A stretch of DNA of 64,000 bases from PALSA-610 sp038213435 (GCA_038213435.1 JBBQTI010000015.1:1-64000), one strand, 5' to 3'; counted from the stretch's first letter, positions 49,784 to 59,458 are shown. A program made the numbers and translations. Notes: generated by a model not told the origin, from the letters alone.

Positions 49784-50379
49784 GGCGCGAGCCGCTCGCG
49801 GAGCCATCCGCCGTGTCCGTCGGGACGGTAACGGACCCGATCGTGTAAACGATCAGGTCGCCCTTGCCAGCATTCGAGCTCGTCGACCGCGACGACGAAC
49901 CCACCCCAGAACGGCGGTAACGGCAGATCGCGGCCGGCGAAACGCACCTCGACCTCGACCACCCGCGCCTCGAGCTCGGCCAGGTCGACGACCTCGCTCT
50001 GCGGCGACGCCCACGCGCTCACGCGATGACCGCGGGGGCGGCTCTCCCAGTAGCGCGCGGCATCGTCGTCCTCGACCCTCCCGACGGCGCCGACGACCCG
50101 CACCTGTCGCTCCTGTTCTCGCCAATGGAACACGAGCGCGGCACGCGGGTTGAGGGTGAGTTGCAACCCCTTCGCGCTCTCCAGGTTCGTGAAGAACACG
50201 AACCCACGCTCGTCGAGACCGCGCAACAGCACGGTGCGCGCCGACACCGCGCCGTCGGGGGTCGCAGTTGCGAGGGTCATGGCATCAGGTTGCGTGACAC
50301 CGGCTGCGACCGCCTCGCCGTACCAGCGCCGGAATTGCGCGATCGGCTCGGGCTCGACGGACTCCGGGGCAAGCGACAC
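49780..50379 (-). CDS. pdxH: Pyridoxamine 5'-phosphate oxidase
   Basis: 199 residues from GTG 50379. FMN flavoprotein: EPIAQFRRWYGEAVAAGVTQPDAMTLATATPDG, SARTVLLRGLDERGFVFFTNLESAKG (FMN contacts), AALVFHWREQERQVRVVGAV, YWESRPRGHRVSAWASPQS, and the C-terminal WQGRPDRLHDRVRYRPDG with W, R, L and H residues that bind PLP in PdxH. It oxidises PNP/PMP to pyridoxal phosphate. It is divergent from the VOC gene at 50407 (28 bases), so promoters overlap. Confidence 0.92.
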   Translation of the reverse strand: MSLAPESVEPEPIAQFRRWYGEAVAAGVTQPDAMTLATATPDGAVSARTVLLRGLDERGFVFFTNLESAKGLQLTLNPRAALVFHWREQERQVRVVGAVGRVEDDDAARYWESRPRGHRVSAWASPQSEVVDLAELEARVVEVEVRFAGRDLPLPPFWGGFVVAVDELECWQGRPDRLHDRVRYRPDGHGGWLRERLAP

Positions 50380-50406
50380 AGTCCGCAACCGTGCCAGACT
50401 GGAAGC

Positions 50407-50943
50407 ATGGCTTTCCACCACGTCGCAATCGCCACGAGAGATCTGGACGCCACCCACTGCTTCTACAGCGAGGCCATGGGCTTCGAGCTGGTACGTGTCG
50501 ACGTCATCCCGTACATGGATGACGGTTGGGCGCGACATCTCTTCTACGACACGGGCAACGGCGAGTTGCTCGCGATCTGGGACCTGCACGACGCCGCGCT
50601 CGCCGACTTCGATCCCGCGATCTCGACGGGTCTGGGCCTGCCGAGCTTCGTCAACCACATCGCCTTCGATTCCGAGTTCGGCGACCTCGACAACAGGCGC
50701 GACCGTTGGCTCGCGCACGGCTTCGACGTCGTGCGCATCGACCATCGCTGGTGCACGTCGATCTACGCCAACGACCCGAACGGGATCATGGTCGAGTTTT
50801 GCGCGACGACCGACGCCCTTACTGTGGATGATCGCCGCCAGGCCCAGGAGCGGCTCGCCGCGGCGGAGCCCGAGATCGACCGCGATCCACCGCCGATGCA
50901 GTTCTTCGAGGCGCGTTCACGCCACGACGCCACCGTCTCGTAA
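50407..50943 (+). CDS. VOC-family metalloprotein
   Basis: 178 residues from ATG 50407. AFHHVAIATRDLDATHCFYSEAMGFELVRVDV (first His), GNGELLAIWDLHDAALADFD, FVNHIAFDSEFGDLD (second His), and TSIYANDPNGIMVEFCA (Glu). A longer extradiol-dioxygenase-like form of the VOC fold with a C-terminal tail (DRDPPPMQFFEARSRHD). Substrate unknown. It is followed after 20 bases by an acyl-CoA dehydrogenase, suggesting a catabolic operon through 53093. Confidence 0.78.
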   Translation: MAFHHVAIATRDLDATHCFYSEAMGFELVRVDVIPYMDDGWARHLFYDTGNGELLAIWDLHDAALADFDPAISTGLGLPSFVNHIAFDSEFGDLDNRRDRWLAHGFDVVRIDHRWCTSIYANDPNGIMVEFCATTDALTVDDRRQAQERLAAAEPEIDRDPPPMQFFEARSRHDATVS

Positions 50944-50963
50944 CACCGTCGAGGAGGTTCGCA

Positions 50964-52187
50964 GTGGAGTTCGCCCCGAGTGCCCGCACCGAGGAGCTGA
51001 AGGCCAAGCTCGTCGAGTTCGACAACGAGATCGTCCGGCCCGCCGAACCGATCTACCGCGCCCAGCGCGAGGAGTCGGGCAACCCCCATTTCCCCCCGCC
51101 GGTGATGGAGGAACTGAAGGTCGAGGGGCGCAAGCGCGACCTCTGGAATCTCTTCCTGCCCGAACCCGAGCACGGGCCGGGCCTGTCGAACCTGGAGTAT
51201 GCGCCACTGTGCGAGGTGATGGGCACGTCGCCCTTGCTCGGCGAGGCGACGAACTGCTCCGCGCCCGACACCGGCAACATGGAGATCCTGTCGCAGTTCG
51301 GCACGCAACTGCAGCAGGAACAGTGGTTGCGCCCGCTCCTCGACGGCGAGATCCGTTCGTGCTTCGCGATGACCGAGCCGTGGGTCGCGTCGAGTGACGC
51401 CACGAACATCTCGAGTCGCATCGACCGCGACGGCGACGACTACGTGATCAGCGGGCACAAGTGGTTCACGAGCGGCGCGCTCGACCCTCGATGCAAAGTG
51501 GCCGTCTTCATGGGTGTCACCGAACCCGAAACCGACACGTATCACCGACAGTCGATGATCCTCGTGCCGATGGACGCGCCGGGAGTCCGAGTCGTGCGCG
51601 GCCTACCGGTGTTCGGGCATTCCGAGGGCGGCGGTCATGGCGAGACGCTGTGGGAGAACGTGCGGGTCCCGAAGGAGAACCTTCTCGGCGAGGAAGGAAG
51701 CGGTTTCGCGATCGCGCAGGCTCGCCTCGGCCCGGGCCGTATCCACCATTGCATGCGTGCGATCGGGATGGCCGAACGCGCGCTCGATCTCATGAGCATG
51801 CGGGCGCAGACGCGCGTCGCGTTCAAGAAACCACTCGCCGATCAGGGAGTGGTGCAGGCGAACATCGCAGAGTCGCGTATGCAGATCGAACAGGCGCGAC
51901 TCCTCACGATGAAGGCCGCGTGGATGATGGATACGGTCGGCAAGAAGAACGCACGGACGGAGATTGCCGCGATCAAGGTCATCGCGGCTCGGGTCGCGAC
52001 CGACGTCATCGACCGCGCGATCCAGCTGTTCGGCGGAGCGGGCGTCACCGACGACTGGCCGCTCGCGTCGATGTACGCGCACGCACGCACGCTGCACCTG
52101 GTCGACGGTCCGGACGAGGTCCACCTGCGTCAGATCGCGCGCAACGAGCTCGGGAAGTACGCCCACCTCCGTCCGGCCGGCTACTGA
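50964..52187 (+). CDS. Acyl-CoA dehydrogenase, ACAD10/11-like
   Basis: 407 residues from GTG 50964 with GAGGAGG upstream. FAD/acyl-CoA binding blocks: CFAMTEPWVASSDATNISSRI, YVISGHKWFTSGALDPRC, GHSEGGGHGETLWENVRVPKENLLG, LGPGRIHHCMRAIGMAERAL, and the C-terminal FGGAGVTDDWPLASMYAHAR, LVDGPDEVHLRQIARNEL. The usual medium-chain catalytic Glu position is Asp-Gly-Pro-Asp-Glu here, as in the ACAD10/11 group, which in other organisms acts on long or 4-hydroxy acyl chains. Confidence 0.9.
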   Translation: MEFAPSARTEELKAKLVEFDNEIVRPAEPIYRAQREESGNPHFPPPVMEELKVEGRKRDLWNLFLPEPEHGPGLSNLEYAPLCEVMGTSPLLGEATNCSAPDTGNMEILSQFGTQLQQEQWLRPLLDGEIRSCFAMTEPWVASSDATNISSRIDRDGDDYVISGHKWFTSGALDPRCKVAVFMGVTEPETDTYHRQSMILVPMDAPGVRVVRGLPVFGHSEGGGHGETLWENVRVPKENLLGEEGSGFAIAQARLGPGRIHHCMRAIGMAERALDLMSMRAQTRVAFKKPLADQGVVQANIAESRMQIEQARLLTMKAAWMMDTVGKKNARTEIAAIKVIAARVATDVIDRAIQLFGGAGVTDDWPLASMYAHARTLHLVDGPDEVHLRQIARNELGKYAHLRPAGY

Positions 52188-52202
52188 CGAGGGACGCACG
52201 AG

Positions 52203-53093
52203 ATGAAGGTGCGGATCGGGTACGGGCTCGGAAATCTGCGGCCACTCTCCGGCGACGCGCTGGGCGCACTGGCCGTCGGGCTCGAGAGCAACGGCTTCGA
52301 CTCGCTGTGGCTCTCCGAGCGCGTGAGCGGGCCGGCGCCGGATCCCGTGATCGCGCTGGCGTTCGCGGCGGCGCGCACGGGAAGGATCAAGCTCGGCACG
52401 AGCGTCTCGGTGCTCCCCGGCCGCAGTCCCGCGCTCGTCGCCAAGGAGTGGGCGACTCTCGACGTGCTTTCGGGAGGCCGCGCGCTCCCTGCGTTCGGGC
52501 TCGGGATCGTGAACCCGGTCGAGCAGCAGGCGTTCGGCGTCGAACGTGGCGACCGGGCCTCGATCTTCGACGAGGCGCTCCCGTTGCTTCGGCGCCTCTG
52601 GGCCGAAGATGACGTCGATCACGACGGGCGTTGGTTCCACTACGAGCACATGAACGTGCTGCCCAAGCCCGCGCGCCCGCTGGAGGTCTGGCTCGGCGGC
52701 CGCGCACCCGCGGAGCTGCGCCGGGTAGGCCGCCTGGCCGACGGCTGGCTCGCGAGCTTCGCGACGCCCGAGCAGTGCAAAGCCGGTCGGGTCGCGATCG
52801 AGGACGCGGCGGACGCCGAGGGCCGCGAGATCGATCCCGAGCATTTCGGCGTGATGGCGTTGTACACGCACGACGCGCTTCCCGACTCCTTCGCCCAGGC
52901 GATCAGGAGCCGGAACCCAGACGTCGAGATCGACGACCTCGTCGCACGCGGATGGTCGGAACTGCACGATCTCTGCGCGCGCTACATCGCGGTCGGATTT
53001 TCGAAGCTCGTGCTCGTCCCGCTGAGTGAGCCGAGCGACTGGGGCGCCGAGCTCGCGGCCGGCGCGTCCGCGCTGCTCCCGCTACAGAACTGA
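52203..53093 (+). CDS. LLM-class (F420/FMN) flavin-dependent oxidoreductase
   Basis: 296 residues from ATG 52203, 16 bases after the acyl-CoA dehydrogenase. TIM-barrel luciferase-like monooxygenase family: GNLRPLSGDALGALAVGLESNGFDSLWLSERV, TGRIKLGTSVSVLPGRSPALVAKEWATLDVLSGGRALPAFGLG, FDEALPLLRRLWAED, and PLEVWLGGRAPAELRRVGRLADGWLASF. Members in actinobacteria often use F420. The context suggests a catabolic redox step on an acyl or terpenoid-like substrate. Confidence 0.85.
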   Translation: MKVRIGYGLGNLRPLSGDALGALAVGLESNGFDSLWLSERVSGPAPDPVIALAFAAARTGRIKLGTSVSVLPGRSPALVAKEWATLDVLSGGRALPAFGLGIVNPVEQQAFGVERGDRASIFDEALPLLRRLWAEDDVDHDGRWFHYEHMNVLPKPARPLEVWLGGRAPAELRRVGRLADGWLASFATPEQCKAGRVAIEDAADAEGREIDPEHFGVMALYTHDALPDSFAQAIRSRNPDVEIDDLVARGWSELHDLCARYIAVGFSKLVLVPLSEPSDWGAELAAGASALLPLQN

Positions 53094-53105
53094 ATTCGCT
53101 CTGGG

Positions 53106-53987
53106 CTAGGCGTCGAGGAAGCGGCGCAGGCCGACGATCGAGCCGATCACGCCGATCGCCGCGCCGATCGCCAGCACGAGCATTCCGATACCGAGTGCAT
53201 CGGCGGACGTGACCCGGAAGGTCGAGAGCAGCGAGTGCTGGTTGCTCAACAGGTTCGCGATGATGATCTTGAGCGCCCAGACGAGCCCGAACGCGAAACC
53301 CGCCCCGATCGCGCCTTGTACGAGACCCTCGGCCATGAACGGCACGCGCACGAACCAGTTCGACGCGCCGACGAGCTTCATCACCTCGATCTCGCGCCGA
53401 CGTGCGAACGTCGCGAGGCGAATCGTGTTGACGATGAGGAACAACGACGACGCGAGCAGAACGCTCGCCATCGAGATGAATGCGAGCCGTATCCACCGGG
53501 TCGCGGTCAGCAGGCGTTTGATCTGCTGCGCGGCGGTGATGACGGTCGCGACGTTCTGCTGATCCGTGTACCTGTCCGCCAGGACCTGCGTGTCCTCGGC
53601 CCGCTGAGGCTCGACCCGGAACGACTCGGGCAGGTCGCTCGGCTTCGTCGACTCGACCAACGCGGGTTGGTCGGCGAAGTCCTTCTTGAAGATGTTGTAC
53701 GCGTCCTGCTGGTTCAGGTACTTGTACGACTTCACCTGCGGGTCGGCCTTGAGCTCCTTCTCGATCACCTGCACCTGTTTCTTCGTCGACCCGACCTTCA
53801 TGAAGATCTCGAGCTCGATGCCGTGCTTCCATTGTTGCGTGCCGTGATCGACCGTCGCCGACACGAGAAGAATCCCACCGAACAGGAACAGCGAGATCGC
53901 GACTGTGATGATGCCGGCGATCGTCATCAACAGGTTGCGCCGGAGCGAGATCAATGTCTCGCGCGCGAAGTAGGCGAGGCGCGACAT
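53106..53987 (-). CDS. ftsX: Cell-division ABC transporter permease
   Basis: 293 residues from ATG 53987. FtsX topology: a first helix MTIAGIITVAISLFLFGGIL, a large extracellular loop (residues about 45-165) with VIEKELKADPQVKSYKYLN, then three helices near the C-terminus (IRLAFISMASVLLASSLFLI, QGAIGAGFAFGLVWALKII, GIGMLVLAIGAAIGVIGSIVGL), and the FtsE-contact segment RRREIEVMKLVGASNWF. With FtsE it activates peptidoglycan hydrolases at the divisome. Its ATG overlaps the ftsE stop by one base. Confidence 0.95.
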   Translation of the reverse strand: MSRLAYFARETLISLRRNLLMTIAGIITVAISLFLFGGILLVSATVDHGTQQWKHGIELEIFMKVGSTKKQVQVIEKELKADPQVKSYKYLNQQDAYNIFKKDFADQPALVESTKPSDLPESFRVEPQRAEDTQVLADRYTDQQNVATVITAAQQIKRLLTATRWIRLAFISMASVLLASSLFLIVNTIRLATFARRREIEVMKLVGASNWFVRVPFMAEGLVQGAIGAGFAFGLVWALKIIIANLLSNQHSLLSTFRVTSADALGIGMLVLAIGAAIGVIGSIVGLRRFLDA

Positions 53988-54673
53988 CAGCTGCCGACTC
54001 CGTAGACGCCGCGCACCTGATCGCGCACGAGGCTGCCGTGATCGAGCTCGATCACCCGGCGCCGCATCGCGTCGACGATGCGCTGGTCGTGCGTCGCCAT
54101 GACGACGGTGGTCCCGGTGCGGTTGATGCGGTCGAGCAGCCGCATGATGCCGACCGTCGTGGCGGGGTCGAGGTTTCCGGTGGGCTCGTCGGCGAGCAGG
54201 ATGAGCGGCCGGTTGACGAACGCGCGGGCGATCGAGACGCGCTGTTGCTCACCACCCGACAGCTCGGTCGGGAAGTTCTCGGCCTTCTTGGTCAGACCGA
54301 CGAGGTCGAGAATCTGCGGCACCTGAGTGCGCACGATGTGCTTGGGCCGCCCGATCACCTCGAGCGCGAAGGCGACGTTCTCGTAGACCGTCTTGTTGGT
54401 AAGGAGCTTGAAGTCCTGGAAGACGCAGCCGATGTTGCGCCGCAACTGCGGCACCTTCCATGCGCCGAGACGCCCGATGTCGCGACCCGCGACGAGCACT
54501 TGGCCCCCGGTCGCCACCTCGTCGCGTAACAGAAGTTTGAGGAACGTCGATTTGCCCGAACCCGAAGGTCCGACGAGGAAGACGAATTCGCCCTTCAGGA
54601 TCTCGAGAGAAAGCTCCCGGAGAGCGACGACATCGCCCTTGTATGCCTTGGTGACGTCTTCGAATCGAATCAT
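53987..54673 (-). CDS. ftsE: Cell-division ATP-binding protein
   Basis: 228 residues. MIRFEDVTKAYKGDVVALRELSLEILKGEFVFLVGPSGSGKSTFLKLL (Walker A), CVFQDFKLLTNKTVYENVAF (Q-loop), ELSGGEQQRVSIARA (signature), ILLADEPTGNLDPAT (Walker B), and VVMATHDQRIVDAM (H-loop). This is typical FtsE. Order prfB-ftsE-ftsX is conserved in actinobacteria. Confidence 0.96.
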   Translation of the reverse strand: MIRFEDVTKAYKGDVVALRELSLEILKGEFVFLVGPSGSGKSTFLKLLLRDEVATGGQVLVAGRDIGRLGAWKVPQLRRNIGCVFQDFKLLTNKTVYENVAFALEVIGRPKHIVRTQVPQILDLVGLTKKAENFPTELSGGEQQRVSIARAFVNRPLILLADEPTGNLDPATTVGIMRLLDRINRTGTTVVMATHDQRIVDAMRRRVIELDHGSLVRDQVRGVYGVGS

Positions 54674-54742
54674 GTGGAGCGCAGCATCGGAAGCGAGACG
54701 AGGGTAGCAGCGGTCTCGGGTTTCGCGGTGAACAGTACCGGA

Positions 54743-55849
54743 TTATGTTGAATTCCTCGATCTACGCCAATGCAGGTAGCTCTCGATGAACCCGTCGAGG
54801 TCGCCATCGAGCACCGCTTGCACGTTCCCCGTCTCGTAGCGCGTTCGCTCGTCCTTGACGAGCTGATACGGAGCCAGCGTGTACGTGCGGATCTGGTTGC
54901 CGAACGCGACATCCTGCTTGTCGCCCGACAGACGCACCAGCTCCCTGCGCTGTTCCTCGCGCTGACGCTCCGCGAGCCGCGCGGCGAGGATTTGCATCGC
55001 CTTCGCCCGGTTCTGGAGCTGAGAGCGTTCGTTCTGGCACGACACCACGACGCCCGTTGGCAGGTGGGTGATCCGCACGGCCGAATCGGTGACGTTCACG
55101 TGCTGCCCGCCCGCACCCGAGGAGCGATACGTGTCGATGCGCAGATCGTTCTGATCGATCTCGGGTTGTTCGGCCTGCTCGAGCGCCGGAACGCAGTCGA
55201 GCGACGCGAACGCGGTCTGACGGCGCGCATTCGCGTCGAAGGGCGAGATGCGGATCAACCGGTGCACGCCGCGCTCGCCTTCGAGCATCCCGTACGCGTA
55301 TCGGCCCTTCACGATGAAGGTCGCCGACGTGATGCCGGCCTCCTGACCTTCCTGTATCTCGTCGAGCTCGACCTCGAAGCCCTTGTTCTGCGCCCAACGC
55401 GTGTACATGCGAAGCAGCATCTGAGTCCAGTCCTGCGCGTCCGTTCCTCCCGCGCCCGAGTGGACCTCGCAGATCGCGTCGCGCACGTCGTGCTCGCCGC
55501 TGAACAGCGCGCGGAGCTCCAGACGGTCGAGATCCCGAGCCAATCCTCCGATGCTCTCGGTGATCTCCGATTCGTAGGAGGCGTCGTCTTCGTCTCGCGC
55601 GAGCTCGTACAACGTCTGAACGTCCGAGAGTCGCCGTTCGAGCTCGTCGACGAGCTCGACATCCTCGCGGACGCTCGACATCTCGGACGTGACCTCGCGC
55701 GCCCGATCGGCGTCGTCCCACAGATCGGGGGCGCTCGCCTGCTGCTCGAGCTCCGCGAGCCGAGCGCGCGCGTCGTCGATGCGCAGGTATTTGTGCGCCT
55801 CCGCGGCTCGCCGCGCAAGGTCAGAGATCTCCTCTGAAAAATCCCTCAT
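54743..55849 (-). CDS. prfB: Peptide chain release factor 2
   Basis: 368 residues. It recognises UGA/UAA: the anticodon-like SPF tripeptide is in RISPFDANARRQTAF, and the catalytic GGQ is in SSGAGGQHVNVTDSAVRITHLP. It starts at ATG 55849 directly after the secA stop (TGAATG) and reads MRDFSEEISDLARRAAEAHKYL without an internal TGA, so there is no programmed frameshift of the E. coli type. Confidence 0.96.
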   Translation of the reverse strand: MRDFSEEISDLARRAAEAHKYLRIDDARARLAELEQQASAPDLWDDADRAREVTSEMSSVREDVELVDELERRLSDVQTLYELARDEDDASYESEITESIGGLARDLDRLELRALFSGEHDVRDAICEVHSGAGGTDAQDWTQMLLRMYTRWAQNKGFEVELDEIQEGQEAGITSATFIVKGRYAYGMLEGERGVHRLIRISPFDANARRQTAFASLDCVPALEQAEQPEIDQNDLRIDTYRSSGAGGQHVNVTDSAVRITHLPTGVVVSCQNERSQLQNRAKAMQILAARLAERQREEQRRELVRLSGDKQDVAFGNQIRTYTLAPYQLVKDERTRYETGNVQAVLDGDLDGFIESYLHWRRSRNST

Positions 55850-58642
55850 TCAACGCCCGTGGCAGAGCTTGTACTTCTTGCCGCTGCCGCAGAAGCAGGG
55901 CTCGTTGCGGCCGGGGGTCTTCTCGGCTCGCACGGGTTGTTGTTGTACCTGCTCGGTCGGCAGCGGCATAGGTTCGTCGGCGTCGAAAGCCAACGGCGTC
56001 TCGGCCGCCTGCGCCGCCATCGCGGCCTCGATCGCGTTCGAGCCCTGCACGGGATCGCTGGGGGCGCTGTACGAGACGTTGCGGATGTCGGGGCGCGGCT
56101 CCTCGTCGATCACGACCTGCAAGTGGAAGACGTAGCGCACGAAGTCGTCTTCGATCTGGCCCATCATGGCCTCGAACATGTCGAAGCCCTCGCGCTGCCA
56201 CTCCGAGAGCGGGTCCTGCTGGCCCATGGCGCGCAGGTTGATGCCCTCTTGCAGATAGTCCATCTCGTAGAGGTGTTCGCGCCAGTGCTGGTCGATCACC
56301 GAGAGCATGACCCGACGCTCGATGTCTCGGAGCGTCTCGACGCCGATTTGCTCGCCCTTGGCTTCGTAGAGCGACTTCGCGTCGTCGACGAACAGGTCCT
56401 CGAGCGCTTCCCTGCCGATCACCTCGTCGATCTGCTCCTTGGTGATCCGCGTGGGGTAGTAGAGGCGCGCGGCATCGAGCAAACCGGGCACGTCCCAGTC
56501 CTCGAAGTACTCCCCTCGGCAGTATTGGACGACGAGCCGGCTGATCGCAGACTCGATCGCAAGGATCGCGTCGGCACCGAGGTCCTCGCCGTCGAGGATC
56601 TGTTGGCGACGCCTGTAGATGACCTTGCGCTGCTCGTTCATCACCTCGTCGTACTTGAGAACGTTCTTGCGGATCTCGAAGTTGCGATCCTCGACCGTTC
56701 CCTGCGCGCGCTCGACCGCGCGCGAAACCATCTTCGACTCGAGCGGCACGTCGTCGGGGAAGGACGCGTTCATGACCCGCGACATGAGTCCCGTCGCGAA
56801 GAGGCGCATCAGCTCGTCCTCGAGGGAGAGGTAGAAGCGACTCTCGCCCGCGTCGCCTTGGCGGCCCGACCGGCCGCGCAGCTGATTGTCGATGCGTCGC
56901 GACTCGTGCCGTTCGGTGCCGAGCACGTACAGACCGCCGAGGGCGCGCACCTTCTCGCCCTCGGCCTTGCACTCGTCGTCGAACCGGGGGAGCAACTCCC
57001 GGTAGCGGGCCTCGAACTCGGGCGTGCCGACGGCCAGCCCTTCCTTCATGCACTCGCGTCGAGCGAGGCCTTCGGGATTGCCGCCGAGCAGGATGTCGAC
57101 TCCGCGGCCGGCCATGTTGGTCGCGACGGTCACCGATTGCAGCGTGCCGGCCTGGACGACGATCTCCGCTTCCCGCTCGTGTTGCTTCGCGTTCAGAACT
57201 TCGTGCGGGATGCCCTTCTTCTGCAGTTCGCGCGACAGGCTCTCCGATTTCTCGACCGAGATCGTGCCGACCAGCACCGGTTGGCCCTTCTCGTAACGCT
57301 CGGCAATGTCCTCGATCGCGGCCGCGTACTTCGCGTCCTCGGTCTTGTAGATGTAGTCGGCGTGGTCGGCACGAACCATCAACCGATTCGTGGGGATCGA
57401 CACCACCTGCAGGTTGTAGGTGTGCGCGAACTCTCCGGCCTCGGTCGACGCGGTGCCCGTCATGCCGCTGAGCTTCTCGTACAGCCGGAAATAGTTCTGG
57501 AGCGTGACAGTGGCGAGGGTCTGGTTCTCCTCTTTGATCTTCACGCCCTCCTTGGACTCGACCGCTTGATGCAAACCCTCGCTCCACCGGCGGCCTTCGA
57601 GGATGCGACCGGTGAACTCGTCGACGATCTTCACCTCTCCTGCTTGGATGATGTAGTCGACGTCGTGCTTGAACAGTTCCTTGGCCCGCAAAGCCTGCTG
57701 GAGCTGGTGCACGTAATTCTGGTGGACGTTCTCGTACAGATTCTCGACGGCGAGCGCGGTCTCGACGCGCGAGATGCCTTCCTCGGTCGGGACGACCGTT
57801 CGCTTGGCCTCGTCGACCTCGTAGTCGCGGTCGCGTTGCAAACCGCGCGCGACCCGGGCGAACTGGTAATAGAGCTCGGCGGCGTCAGCGGCGCGTCCCG
57901 AGATGATGAGCGGTGTGCGCGCCTCGTCGATGAGAATCGAGTCGACCTCGTCGACGATGCTGAAGAAATGGGCCGACCACGACTGGTTGCGGCGACCCCG
58001 CTGCACCTGCTCGCCGATATCGACGACCATGTTGTCGCGGAGGTAGTCGAATCCGAACTCGTTGTTCGTGCCGTAGGTGATGTCGCAGTCGTACTGGGCG
58101 CGCTTCTCGTCGGGGGTCGAGTCGTCGGGAACGATGACGCCGATCGAGAGCCCGAGGAACCGGTGTAGCCGCCCCATCCACTCCGCGTCGCGGCGGGCGA
58201 GGTAGTCGTTCACCGTGACGAGGTGCACGCCCCGGCCGGCGATCGCGTTCAGGTACGCCGGCAGCGTCGAAACGAGCGTCTTGCCCTCGCCGGTCTTCAT
58301 TTCCGCGACCCAGCCGAGGTGGAGCGCGGCGCCGCCCATGACCTGAACGTCGAAGTGCCGTTGCCCGAGCACCCTCTTGCCCGCTTCGCGCACGACCGCG
58401 AAGGCCTCGGGGAGCAGGTCGTCGAGCACGTCGGCGACGAGGTCCTTCTCGTGGTCGGGATCCTTGGCCTCGGAGCGCGCGCGCTCGACCCGCGCTTTGA
58501 ACTCGGTCGTCTTGGCGACCAATTGGTCGTCGGAGAGGCGCTCGATCTCGGGCTCGAGGGCGTTGACCTCGGGCACGATCGCCTGGACCGCCTTGAGGCG
58601 CCGGCCCTCCCCGACGTGGAGAATCTTGTTCAACAATCCCAT
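55850..58642 (-). CDS. secA: Preprotein translocase ATPase SecA
   Basis: 930 residues. Walker A MKTGEGKTLVSTLPAYLNAI, preprotein cross-linking and DEAD-like LIDEARTPLIISG, the SAT-like GMTGTASTEAGEFAHTY, NMAGRGVDILLGGN, GGLYVLGTERHESRRIDNQLRGRSGRQGD, and the C-terminal zinc motif CFCGSGKKYKLCH. It drives secretion through SecYEG. The presence of the zinc tail suggests the housekeeping SecA1 type. The long open frame on the opposite strand is a composition artefact. Confidence 0.97.
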   Translation of the reverse strand: MGLLNKILHVGEGRRLKAVQAIVPEVNALEPEIERLSDDQLVAKTTEFKARVERARSEAKDPDHEKDLVADVLDDLLPEAFAVVREAGKRVLGQRHFDVQVMGGAALHLGWVAEMKTGEGKTLVSTLPAYLNAIAGRGVHLVTVNDYLARRDAEWMGRLHRFLGLSIGVIVPDDSTPDEKRAQYDCDITYGTNNEFGFDYLRDNMVVDIGEQVQRGRRNQSWSAHFFSIVDEVDSILIDEARTPLIISGRAADAAELYYQFARVARGLQRDRDYEVDEAKRTVVPTEEGISRVETALAVENLYENVHQNYVHQLQQALRAKELFKHDVDYIIQAGEVKIVDEFTGRILEGRRWSEGLHQAVESKEGVKIKEENQTLATVTLQNYFRLYEKLSGMTGTASTEAGEFAHTYNLQVVSIPTNRLMVRADHADYIYKTEDAKYAAAIEDIAERYEKGQPVLVGTISVEKSESLSRELQKKGIPHEVLNAKQHEREAEIVVQAGTLQSVTVATNMAGRGVDILLGGNPEGLARRECMKEGLAVGTPEFEARYRELLPRFDDECKAEGEKVRALGGLYVLGTERHESRRIDNQLRGRSGRQGDAGESRFYLSLEDELMRLFATGLMSRVMNASFPDDVPLESKMVSRAVERAQGTVEDRNFEIRKNVLKYDEVMNEQRKVIYRRRQQILDGEDLGADAILAIESAISRLVVQYCRGEYFEDWDVPGLLDAARLYYPTRITKEQIDEVIGREALEDLFVDDAKSLYEAKGEQIGVETLRDIERRVMLSVIDQHWREHLYEMDYLQEGINLRAMGQQDPLSEWQREGFDMFEAMMGQIEDDFVRYVFHLQVVIDEEPRPDIRNVSYSAPSDPVQGSNAIEAAMAAQAAETPLAFDADEPMPLPTEQVQQQPVRAEKTPGRNEPCFCGSGKKYKLCHGR

Positions 58643-58711
58643 GCGGCGGGCGAGTCTACCGGCCGTTTCGCCGGGATCCGGGCGTGCGAGGTGTGCGCTG
58701 CCTCGCCCCGG

Positions 58712-59398
58712 TCAGGGCGCGTCGACGAGCTTCTCGCGCACGGCGTACATCGCGGCTTCGACGCGCGACCGCACCTGGAGCTTCTCCAGGATGTTGCGGA
58801 CGTGATTGCGCACAGTGTTCTCGGCGATCACCAAGTCGATCCCTATGTCCTTGTTCGACATCCCGCGCGCTATGAGGCGCAACACCTCGAGCTCGCGGTC
58901 GGTGAGGCGCCGTCCGTCGTGTTCCTCCTCGAGCCGCCGCGACAACGCGTTGAACTCCGAGAGAAGCTTCGTGGTCATCGACGGTGAAACCAGCGCCTGC
59001 CCGCTCGCGACCGCGCGGATCGCGTCGGCGATCTCGTCGATGGCGACCTCCTTCAGGAGATAGCCGATCGCCCCGGCGCGTACCGCCGCGAAGAGATCCT
59101 CCTCGTCCTCGGATTCGGTCAGCATCAGGATGCGGACCGCGGGTTGGGCGACGCGGATCCGCCGCGCGGCTTCGATCCCGTTGAGGCTCGGCATCCGGAC
59201 GTCCATGAGCACGACGTCGGGCTGCAACTCCGCGGACTGCTCGATCGCCTCCATCCCGTCTCGGGCCTCGCCCACGACCGCAAGGTCGGTTGCGGAGCGA
59301 AGGACCTGCGACAGCCCGTGCCGGAACAGCGCGTGGTCGTCGACCACCAGCACGCGAACGACCTCCGTCTCGTCGCCGACGAGGTCGACCACTAGCAA
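58712..59398 (-). CDS. NarL/FixJ-type response regulator
   Basis: Up to 228 residues from TTG 59398 (a GTG six bases in, or one just before LVVDDHALF, may be the real start). Receiver domain: VLVVDDHALFRHGL, phospho-acceptor Asp in DVVLMDVRMPSLNGIEAARR, Thr/Ser in ILMLTESEDEEDLF, Lys in GYLLKEV. LuxR-type HTH: LTDRELEVLRLIARGMSNKDIGI, VRNHVRNILEKL. No histidine kinase is adjacent. It lies between hpf and secA, which is a common location for such orphan regulators in actinobacteria. Confidence 0.9.
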   Translation of the reverse strand: MLVVDLVGDETEVVRVLVVDDHALFRHGLSQVLRSATDLAVVGEARDGMEAIEQSAELQPDVVLMDVRMPSLNGIEAARRIRVAQPAVRILMLTESEDEEDLFAAVRAGAIGYLLKEVAIDEIADAIRAVASGQALVSPSMTTKLLSEFNALSRRLEEEHDGRRLTDRELEVLRLIARGMSNKDIGIDLVIAENTVRNHVRNILEKLQVRSRVEAAMYAVREKLVDAP

Positions 59399-59415
59399 GA
59401 CCGCACTATTACCAG

Positions 59416-59433
59416 GGCTCCTTCGCTTCGCCG
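59416..59433. repeat. Short intergenic repeat GGCTCCTTCGCTTCGCCG
   Basis: Lies between the response regulator and hpf. An 18-base near-identical sequence (GGCTCCCTCGCTTCGGCG) occurs in another intergenic gap at 62661-62678. Both are GC-rich with an internal GCTTCG core. Confidence 0.4.
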
Positions 59434-59458
59434 TCCGTGGCTCCGCTCATCCGCACGG

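Noticed and set aside
54743..55849. Programmed +1 frameshift in prfB
   Set aside because: The gene reads straight through from its ATG with no in-frame TGA and no CTTTGA-like slip site near codon 25.
55859..58168. A 769-codon open frame antisense to secA
   Set aside because: Its protein has no family signature, and long antisense frames are common in GC-rich genes. The secA frame has all motifs.
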